A DNA stretch of 5,144 bases from Ruminococcus sp. UBA5129 (GTDB lineage: Bacteria; Bacillota; Clostridia; Oscillospirales; Ruminococcaceae), in contig DHYN01000070.1 of NCBI GenBank assembly GCA_002414125.1, positions 66,617 to 71,760 on the forward strand, written 5' to 3'. Of this stretch, positions 1-5,144 are shown piece after piece (position 1 is the first letter of the stretch; every line of letters starts with the position of its first letter). The notes under the pieces were generated by a model. That model worked only from the letters and a program-made list of their open reading frames with translations. It made no database searches and was not told the origin of the DNA. The position numbers and the translations under genes are program-made.

Positions 1-2011
1 TGAGGTCATTGCGTCTATGGGTCATATCCGCGACCTCCCAAAGTCAAAGCTCAGCGTGGATGTGGATGATGATTTCAAGCCGCATTACGTTGATATGAAA
101 GGCAAGGAGGATGTCATTAAGGAGCTCAAGAAGCGTGCCAAGAAATGTGGAAAGATCTATCTCGCGACCGACCCGGATCGTGAGGGAGAGGCGATCTCTT
201 GGCATATCGCACAGATGCTCAGTCTCGATATGAACGACAATAACCGCATTGCTTTCAACGAGATCACAAAGACAGGCGTGAAGAACGGTATGGCTGATCC
301 GCACAAGATCGATGTGGATCTTGTAAACGCTCAGCAGGCTCGCCGGATCCTCGACAGGCTCGTGGGCTATAAGCTCAGTCCGTTCCTGTGGAAAAAGGTC
401 AAGAGAGGTCTTTCGGCAGGACGAGTACAGTCGGTAGCGGTAAGGCTCATCGTGGACAGGGAAAACGAGATCAGAAGCTTTGTGCCCAAGGAGTACTGGT
501 CGATAGATGCGAAGTTCACCGCACCCGGCTCGAAGAAGGTTTTCGATGCAACGCTCGCTTCCGTTGACGGAAAGAAGCTCGCAGTATCAGAAAAGGCAGA
601 GGCGGACGATCTCCTCGGCAGACTCGAGAATGCACAGTACGTTGTAAAGTCGGTCAAGAAGAGAGTAACAAAGAAACAGCCCGCTCCTCCGTTCATCACC
701 TCAACGCTTCAGCAGGAGGCTTCAAGAAAGCTTGGCTTCACGGCAAAGCGCACAATGAAAGCGGCTCAGGAGCTGTACGAGGGCGTGAATATCGAGGGCA
801 TCGGCGCTGTCGGTCTTATAACCTATATGAGAACGGACAGTCTGCGTATCTCGGACGAGGCTAAGGCTTCCGCTGCACAGTATATCGAAATGGTCTATGG
901 CAAGGAATATCTGCCGTCATCTCCGAGAGTGTTTAAGTCGAAGAGCAACGCTCAGGATGCGCATGAGGCTATCAGACCCTCAATGCCCGATCTTACTCCC
1001 GAGAGGACAAAATCAAGCCTTTCATCGGATCAGTATAAGCTCTACAAGCTCATCTGGGAGCGCTTTATCGCAAGTCAGATGGCAAATGCGCTTCTTGATA
1101 CCGTTTCGGTAGATATCGAGGCTAAAGGATGCATTTTCAGAGCATCGGGATATTCTGTCAAATTCGACGGCTTTACGGTTCTTTACGTTGAATCAAGCGA
1201 TGCGGCTGACGAGAGTAAAAAGGTGCTTCCGCCGCTCGCAGAGAATGATATATTGAAGCTCAAGTCCCTCACTGGCAATCAGCATTTCACTCAGCCGCCT
1301 GCACGCTATACCGAGGCGTCTCTCATCAAGGCGCTTGAGGAGAACGGCATCGGCAGACCGAGTACCTACGCTCCGACGATCACTACGATCACCACCAGAA
1401 GATACGTGGAGCATGAGGGCAAGCAGCTCGTCCCCACAAGTCTCGGAGAAGTGATCGTCGATCTTATGAAGGAGCACTTCAAGAGTATCGTTGATGCACG
1501 TTTTACGGCTGAAATGGAGGATAATCTCGATAAGGTCGAGCACGGTCAAAAGGACTGGGTCAGCACACTGCGCGAATTCTATGACGATTTTGCCGAGACT
1601 CTCGGCAAGGCAGAGGAGGCTATGGAGGGAAAGCGTGTAAAGGTTCCCGATGAGGTCACCGATGTGATATGTGAGCAGTGCGGCAGAAATATGGTCGTAA
1701 AGTTCAGCAAGTACGGAAAATTCCTTGCATGTCCGGGATTTCCCGAGTGCAGGAATACAAAGAAGATAATTACGGAATCGGACGGAAACTGTCCGATCTG
1801 CGGCAAGAAGATGCTGTTGAAAAAGTCGAAAAAGGGAAGAAGCTTCTACGGCTGCGAAGGCTATCCGGATTGCAGCTTCATGACGTGGAATGTGCCGACT
1901 GCGGAGAACTGTCCTCAGTGCGGAAGCTCGTTGTTCATGAAGGGCGGCAAATCGGGCAGGCTCATCTGCGAGAAGCCCGATTGCGGTTATGAAAGAGAGC
2001 TGAAGAAATGA
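1..2011 (+). CDS. topA: DNA topoisomerase I (type IA), 5'-truncated by window edge
   Basis: Relaxes negatively supercoiled DNA by cutting one strand through a 5'-phosphotyrosine link and passing the other strand. The reading frame is open from base 2; base 1 ends the preceding codon. The ATG at 17 is internal, because the residues EVIAS before it continue the family sequence. About 25 N-terminal residues, including the first TOPRIM glutamate (VESPAKAKT motif), lie outside the window. Numbering from the Met at 17: the TOPRIM DxDxE motif is D52/D54/E56 in ATDPDREGEA; VNAQQARRILDRLVGYKLSP is near 103-122; the catalytic tyrosine is Y270 in GLITYMRTDS; AHEAIRP and GIGRPSTYAPT follow. The C-terminus holds three zinc ribbons: C552/C555/C572/C578, C592/C595/C613/C619 and C632/C635/C651/C656. 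The visible 664 residues plus about 30 match the roughly 690-residue Bacillus subtilis enzyme, so the gene looks intact apart from the edge. Its stop overlaps the trmFO start by 4 bp (ATGA). Confidence 0.97.
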   Translation, partial: EVIASMGHIRDLPKSKLSVDVDDDFKPHYVDMKGKEDVIKELKKRAKKCGKIYLATDPDREGEAISWHIAQMLSLDMNDNNRIAFNEITKTGVKNGMADPHKIDVDLVNAQQARRILDRLVGYKLSPFLWKKVKRGLSAGRVQSVAVRLIVDRENEIRSFVPKEYWSIDAKFTAPGSKKVFDATLASVDGKKLAVSEKAEADDLLGRLENAQYVVKSVKKRVTKKQPAPPFITSTLQQEASRKLGFTAKRTMKAAQELYEGVNIEGIGAVGLITYMRTDSLRISDEAKASAAQYIEMVYGKEYLPSSPRVFKSKSNAQDAHEAIRPSMPDLTPERTKSSLSSDQYKLYKLIWERFIASQMANALLDTVSVDIEAKGCIFRASGYSVKFDGFTVLYVESSDAADESKKVLPPLAENDILKLKSLTGNQHFTQPPARYTEASLIKALEENGIGRPSTYAPTITTITTRRYVEHEGKQLVPTSLGEVIVDLMKEHFKSIVDARFTAEMEDNLDKVEHGQKDWVSTLREFYDDFAETLGKAEEAMEGKRVKVPDEVTDVICEQCGRNMVVKFSKYGKFLACPGFPECRNTKKIITESDGNCPICGKKMLLKKSKKGRSFYGCEGYPDCSFMTWNVPTAENCPQCGSSLFMKGGKSGRLICEKPDCGYERELKK

Positions 2012-3336
2012 GCGGTACGGTGAATGTTATCGGTGCGGGACTCGCAGGCTGCGAAGCAGCTTGGAGACTCGCACGAAACGGTATAAACGTAAGGCTTTAT
2101 GAAATGAAGCCGAAAAAGTATTCGCCTGCTCATCACTACAACGGATTTGCGGAGCTTGTGTGCTCTAATTCACTCAAGGCTGCAAGACTCGGCTCCGCGG
2201 CAGGACTCCTTAAAGCGGAAATGGAGCTGCTCGGTTCACTGACTGTCCCGTGCGCAAAGGAAAACTCGGTCGAAGCAGGCGGTGCGCTTGCCGTTGACAG
2301 GGAAAGATTCTCGGACAGCGTAACGGAAAAGCTCAAAAACGAGCCGCTGATCGAGATAATATACGAAGAGCTTGCCGAGATCCCCGACGGAATCACGATA
2401 ATCGCAACAGGTCCGCTGACCTCCGAGCCTATGGCAGAGACGATCGGCAGACTGTGCGGCGAGGGACTCAGCTTTTACGATGCGGCAGCTCCTATCGTCA
2501 CATACGAAAGCCTTGACAAGGAAAAGGTCTTTTTCGCTTCTCGTTACGACAGGGGCGATGCGGATTACATAAACTGCCCTATGAACAAGGAGGAATACCT
2601 TGAGTTCCATGAGGCGCTCATCGGTGCTCAGCGAGCCGAACTAAAGGATTTCGAGACTCATCCGTTCAGCGTATACGAGGGGTGTATGCCGATAGAGGTG
2701 CTTGCATCAAGAGGTGTGGATACGATGAGATTCGGTCCGATGAAGCCTGTCGGGATCACTGACAAGCGTACGGGAAAGCGTCCTTATGCGGTGGTTCAGC
2801 TCAGGCGTGAGAACCGTGAGGGCACTATGTTCAATCTCGTGGGATTCCAGACAAATTTAAAATTCGGCGAACAGAAGCGTGTTTTCTCGATGATACCGGG
2901 TCTTGAAAACGCCGAGTTCATGAGATTCGGCGTGATGCACAGGAATACATTCATCAACAGTCCCGTTCTGCTGAACGGCGATTTCTCGATGAGAGAGCAT
3001 CCCGATATTTATTTCGCAGGACAGATCACGGGCGTTGAGGGATATATGGAGTCGGCTGCAAGCGGCATTATCGCAGGTGCGGCTGCGGCGCGGAGAATAA
3101 GAGGACTTGAACCTCTTAAGCTTCCTATTGACACTATGACGGGTGCACTGTCAGCTTATATCAGCGACCCGTATAACGATGGAAAGTTTCAGCCTATGGG
3201 CGCGAATATGGGTATTCTTCCCGACATTGGTGTACGCATTCGCGATAAAAAGGAAAAATATACCGCATATGCCGAAAGGGCTATCGCTTCGCTGAAGCGG
3301 GAAATGGAGAGAGTCAGCTATGAAAGTGATCGTTGA
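2008..3336 (+). CDS. trmFO: Methylenetetrahydrofolate--tRNA-(uracil-5-)-methyltransferase (FAD/folate-dependent)
   Basis: Forms 5-methyluridine at position 54 of the tRNA T-loop. It takes the carbon from 5,10-methylenetetrahydrofolate and reduces it with FADH2, unlike the SAM-dependent TrmA of enteric bacteria. The 442 residues are close to the B. subtilis protein. The N-terminal dinucleotide-binding motif is GAGLAG at 9-14, followed by the TrmFO signature ELVCSNSLKA. C52 in that signature and C226 in YEGCMPIE match the two functional cysteines described for the B. subtilis enzyme (C53 and C226). A second FAD-contacting segment, YFAGQITGVEGYMESAASG, lies near 335-353. The start at 2008 puts the FAD motif at the expected distance and gives a 4-bp ATGA overlap with topA. 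Only a weak purine-rich GAAAGAGAG lies upstream (1991-1999), so reinitiation after topA is likely. The topA-trmFO pairing is common in Firmicutes. It was formerly called gid and was sometimes annotated as a glucose-inhibited division protein, which is a misleading name. Confidence 0.97.
   Translation: MSGTVNVIGAGLAGCEAAWRLARNGINVRLYEMKPKKYSPAHHYNGFAELVCSNSLKAARLGSAAGLLKAEMELLGSLTVPCAKENSVEAGGALAVDRERFSDSVTEKLKNEPLIEIIYEELAEIPDGITIIATGPLTSEPMAETIGRLCGEGLSFYDAAAPIVTYESLDKEKVFFASRYDRGDADYINCPMNKEEYLEFHEALIGAQRAELKDFETHPFSVYEGCMPIEVLASRGVDTMRFGPMKPVGITDKRTGKRPYAVVQLRRENREGTMFNLVGFQTNLKFGEQKRVFSMIPGLENAEFMRFGVMHRNTFINSPVLLNGDFSMREHPDIYFAGQITGVEGYMESAASGIIAGAAAARRIRGLEPLKLPIDTMTGALSAYISDPYNDGKFQPMGANMGILPDIGVRIRDKKEKYTAYAERAIASLKREMERVSYESDR
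3306..3313 (+). promoter_or_regulatory. Ribosome binding site of plsX, inside trmFO
   Basis: GGAGAGAG ends 6 bases before the ATG at 3320. It lies within the last codons of trmFO and supports the plsX start that overlaps trmFO by 17 bp. Confidence 0.7.
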
Positions 3337-4321
3337 CGCATTTGGCGGAGATAACGCTCCGCTTGAAGTAATAAAGGGCTGCGCGAGAGCCGTAAAAGAG
3401 CTCGGTACAGAGATCATCCTCACAGGAAGCGAGCAGAAGATCAGGGCTTGCGCTTCGGAAAACAGCATCAGTCTTGACGGTATCGAGATCGCTCATACCG
3501 ATGAGGTGTTCGACATTCATGAGGAGCCTGCCGAGATCGTGAAGTCGAGGAAGAATACTTCAATGGGTATCGGCTTGCAGCTTCTTGCAGACGGCAAGGG
3601 CGACGCCTTTGTCTCGGCAGGAAGCACGGGCGCTCTCGTAATGGGCAGCACCTTCATCGTAAAGCGCATCAAGGGCATAAAGCGCATCTGTCCCGCACCT
3701 GTCATGCCGGGTGAGGAGGGAAGCTTTGTCATCGTTGATGCAGGTGCGAATACGGAGTGCCGTCCCGAGATGTTTGTGCAGTTTGCCCTCATGGGAAGCG
3801 CGTATATGGAAAAGGTAATGGGAGTCGAGAACCCGAAGGTCGGACTCCTCAATATTGGTGCGGAGGAGACGAAAGGACGTGAGCTCGATGTGGAGGCGTA
3901 TAAGCTCCTCAGCAAGTCGGGACTAAACTTTACGGGCAATCTCGAGGCAAGAGATATGCCGCTCGGCAAATGTCAGGTCGTTGTAACGGACGGCTTTACG
4001 GGAAATATCGCGCTCAAGCTGTTTGAGGGTGTCGCTTCGTTCTTCGCAGGGAAGGTCAAGTGGATGTTCTCGGGAGCAGGCAAGATCGGCGCTGTATTCT
4101 CAATGAACAAGATCAACGCTTTCAAGAAGCAGATGGACTACAAGGAGGTAGGCGGTTCTGTGATACTTGGAGTAAGGAAGCCTGTTATCAAGGCTCACGG
4201 AAGCTCGGATGAGAGAGCGTTCTTCAATGCCGTTCGTCAGGCTGTAAAGTGCGTTGAGAGCGATGTTGCAGGTCAGATCGAGAGCTATATTGACCGTGCT
4301 TCCGCTGCTTCGGAGGATTAA
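3320..4321 (+). CDS. plsX: Phosphate acyltransferase (acyl-ACP:phosphate acyltransferase)
   Basis: Converts acyl-ACP and inorganic phosphate to acyl-phosphate. The membrane enzyme PlsY then uses this to acylate glycerol-3-phosphate, the first step of phospholipid synthesis in most Gram-positive bacteria. PlsX itself is soluble or peripheral at the membrane, and no signal peptide or membrane segment is visible here. The 333 residues are the usual family length. The protein opens with the family N-terminus VDAFGGDNAP (5-14; relatives usually have Met where F8 is). Further family motifs are SAGSTGAL (99-106; Asn is more usual at S102), PVMPGEEGS (127-135), VDAGANTECRP (139-149) and TDGFTGNIALK (223-233). 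The start at 3320 is fixed by the conserved N-terminus and by GGAGAGAG upstream; it overlaps the end of trmFO by 17 bp in another frame. rnc begins 2 bp after the stop. In many Firmicutes acpP sits between these two genes, but not here. Confidence 0.96.
   Translation: MKVIVDAFGGDNAPLEVIKGCARAVKELGTEIILTGSEQKIRACASENSISLDGIEIAHTDEVFDIHEEPAEIVKSRKNTSMGIGLQLLADGKGDAFVSAGSTGALVMGSTFIVKRIKGIKRICPAPVMPGEEGSFVIVDAGANTECRPEMFVQFALMGSAYMEKVMGVENPKVGLLNIGAEETKGRELDVEAYKLLSKSGLNFTGNLEARDMPLGKCQVVVTDGFTGNIALKLFEGVASFFAGKVKWMFSGAGKIGAVFSMNKINAFKKQMDYKEVGGSVILGVRKPVIKAHGSSDERAFFNAVRQAVKCVESDVAGQIESYIDRASAASED
4312..4316 (+). promoter_or_regulatory. Ribosome binding site of rnc, inside plsX
   Basis: GGAGG lies in the last codons of plsX, 7 bases before the rnc ATG at 4324. 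It is the best Shine-Dalgarno sequence at any junction in the window and fixes the rnc start. Confidence 0.8.
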
Positions 4322-4323
4322 AA

Positions 4324-5013
4324 ATGGAACAGATCGAAAAACTTGAAAAAATAATCGGATATACGTTCAAGGACAAAAAGCTCATCACTCAGGCACTCTC
4401 TCACTCGTCATACGCGAATGAGAAGAAGATACCGGAGGGCAGCAATGAACGCCTTGAATTTCTCGGGGACAGCGTTTTGTCGATAGTAGTCTCCGAACAT
4501 CTGTACAAAAATCTTCGCCATATCGCCGAGGGAGAGCTCACAAAGCTGAGAGCATCGCTCGTCTGTGAGAAGTCGCTGCATATATTCGCAAAGCAGATCA
4601 GTCTCGGCGAATTTCTGCTGCTCGGCAAGGGCGAGGAAAATACAGGCGGAAGAGAGCGTCCCTCGATACTCGCGGATGCATTTGAGGCTGTCATCGCGGC
4701 GATCTATCTCGACGGCGGCATCGAGCCGGCTTCAAAGCACATTCTCCGTTTTATCCCTGAGGATCCCGTTCATCAGGCAAAACCAGCTTTCAACGACTTC
4801 AAAACTATCTTACAGGAGATAGTCCAGAAGAACCCAGAGGAAAAGGTGGAATACAGCCTCGTTAGCGAGGAGGGACCCGATCACAACAAGCGTTTTGTGG
4901 TCGAGGTGTGCCTTAATTCAAACGTGATAGGCAGAGGCAAGGGCAAGAGCAAAAAGGAAGCTGAGCAGTTTGCCGCTAAGGAAGCCTTGGAGCTTATGGG
5001 CTATGAAGCATAG
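4324..5013 (+). CDS. rnc: Ribonuclease III
   Basis: Mg2+-dependent endonuclease that cuts double-stranded RNA. It releases rRNA precursors from the primary transcript and processes some mRNAs and small-RNA duplexes. The 229 residues hold the two standard domains. The nuclease domain (about 1-148) contains HSSYANE (27-33), the signature NERLEFLGDSVL (41-52), GELTKLRASLV (70-80) and ADAFEAVIAAIYLDGG (117-132). The four metal-binding acidic residues are present: E45, D49, D118 and E121. The C-terminal double-stranded RNA-binding domain (about 156-226) ends in the lysine-rich GKGKSKKEAEQFAAKEAL helix start at 205-222. The N-terminus is short, as is usual in Clostridia; the B. subtilis protein is about 20 residues longer. 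The gene sits 2 bp after plsX and overlaps the following radical SAM gene by 11 bp. E. coli RNase III cleaves its own leader RNA, but I see no hairpin here that would suggest the same. Confidence 0.97.
   Translation: MEQIEKLEKIIGYTFKDKKLITQALSHSSYANEKKIPEGSNERLEFLGDSVLSIVVSEHLYKNLRHIAEGELTKLRASLVCEKSLHIFAKQISLGEFLLLGKGEENTGGRERPSILADAFEAVIAAIYLDGGIEPASKHILRFIPEDPVHQAKPAFNDFKTILQEIVQKNPEEKVEYSLVSEEGPDHNKRFVVEVCLNSNVIGRGKGKSKKEAEQFAAKEALELMGYEA
4989..4992 (+). promoter_or_regulatory. Probable weak ribosome binding site of the radical SAM gene, inside rnc
   Basis: GGAG lies 10 bases before the ATG at 5003, a slightly long but workable spacing. It falls within the last codons of rnc, so translation of the downstream gene may depend partly on rnc translation. 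Confidence 0.45.
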
Positions 5014-5144
5014 TAATATTTCAATTTTCGTGCCTCATGTCGGATGTCCGCACCTTTGCAGTTTTTGCGATCAACGGACGATAAGCGGCGCGCATCATAT
5101 TCCCACAGGCGGCGAGGTCGCGGAGCTTTGTGCAAAATCGCTTC
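5003..5144 (+). CDS. Radical SAM protein, Elp3-like, N-terminal fragment cut by window edge
   Basis: Only the first 47 codons are in the window, and the frame is still open at the right edge. The fragment reads MKHSNISIFVPHVGCPHLC and then SFCDQRTISG. C15, C19 and C22 form the CxxxCxxC motif that holds the [4Fe-4S] cluster of radical SAM enzymes, which split S-adenosylmethionine to start radical chemistry. The IFVPHxGCPHxCxFCxQRxIxG pattern resembles the clostridial proteins often annotated as radical SAM or 'elongator complex protein 3' and encoded between rnc and smc. The true substrate of that group is not known to me. The start at 5003 overlaps rnc by 11 bp and is supported by the short lead before the cysteine motif and by GGAG upstream. 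Family membership in radical SAM is firm; the Elp3-like subgroup is inferred from this short stretch and from position, and whether an acetyltransferase domain follows cannot be seen. Confidence 0.85.
   Translation, partial: MKHSNISIFVPHVGCPHLCSFCDQRTISGAHHIPTGGEVAELCAKSL

Noticed and set aside
17..19. ATG at 17 as the true topA start
   Set aside because: The residues encoded just before it (EVIAS) continue the TopA family sequence to the window edge, and starting here would remove part of the TOPRIM domain.
897..1112. Plus-strand 71-codon frame inside topA, and a similar 85-codon frame at 4565-4822 inside rnc
   Set aside because: Both are alternative-frame shadows within conserved domains of the real genes and resemble no family I know.
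1678..1992. Plus-strand 104-codon frame over the topA zinc ribbons
   Set aside because: It is the out-of-frame reading of the zinc-ribbon region, which is clearly coding in the topA frame. It has no recognisable domain.
1790..2011. Topoisomerase zinc-ribbon repeats as a DNA repeat or separate gene
   Set aside because: The three cysteine clusters are in frame with topA and are the normal C-terminal architecture of Firmicute TopA; similarity is at the protein level only.
3517..3969. Minus-strand open frame of 150 codons opposite plsX, with similar minus-strand frames of 70-125 codons opposite topA, trmFO and rnc
   Set aside because: Each lies fully or almost fully against a well-recognised plus-strand gene. 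Their translations are serine-, leucine- and proline-rich with no domain I recognise, as expected of the reverse complement of coding DNA.
5014..5030. AT-rich stretch after the rnc stop as a terminator or promoter
   Set aside because: There is no stem-loop followed by a T run, and the stretch is coding for the N-terminus of the radical SAM protein.

Overview
The window is a compact, entirely plus-strand stretch of bacterial housekeeping DNA. It carries five genes with essentially no intergenic space: topA (5' end cut by the window edge), trmFO, plsX, rnc, and the first 47 codons of a radical SAM protein of the Elp3-like type, cut by the right edge. Every gene is read in the same direction. 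Adjacent genes overlap or lie 2 bp apart, so this is very probably one transcribed unit or the middle of one. There is no gene-free stretch, and I see no promoter, terminator, RNA gene, mobile element, repeat or CRISPR array.

The likely source is a Gram-positive anaerobe of the class Clostridia, with Ruminococcus / Oscillospiraceae relatives as my best guess. The reasons are the folate/FAD-type tRNA methyltransferase TrmFO next to topA (a linkage typical of Firmicutes), a TopA that resembles the Bacillus subtilis enzyme with three C-terminal zinc ribbons, an Elp3-like radical SAM gene directly after rnc, and base composition that looks near 50% GC by eye. This assignment is inference.

Layout: 1-2011 topA (relaxes negative supercoils); 2008-3336 trmFO (makes m5U54 in tRNA); 3320-4321 plsX (makes acyl-phosphate for phospholipid synthesis); 4324-5013 rnc (RNase III, cuts double-stranded rRNA and mRNA precursors); 5003-5144 radical SAM protein, N-terminus only.

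The genes do not form one pathway. They are growth-linked functions (DNA topology, tRNA modification, membrane lipid synthesis, RNA processing) that seem to be co-expressed through translational coupling. The arrangement looks like a junction of two classical Firmicute clusters, topA-trmFO and plsX-(acpP)-rnc-smc-ftsY, with the acyl carrier protein gene absent from its usual place between plsX and rnc. I found no convincing sign of a novel system. The findings are modest points about gene order, coupling and the little-characterised radical SAM gene.
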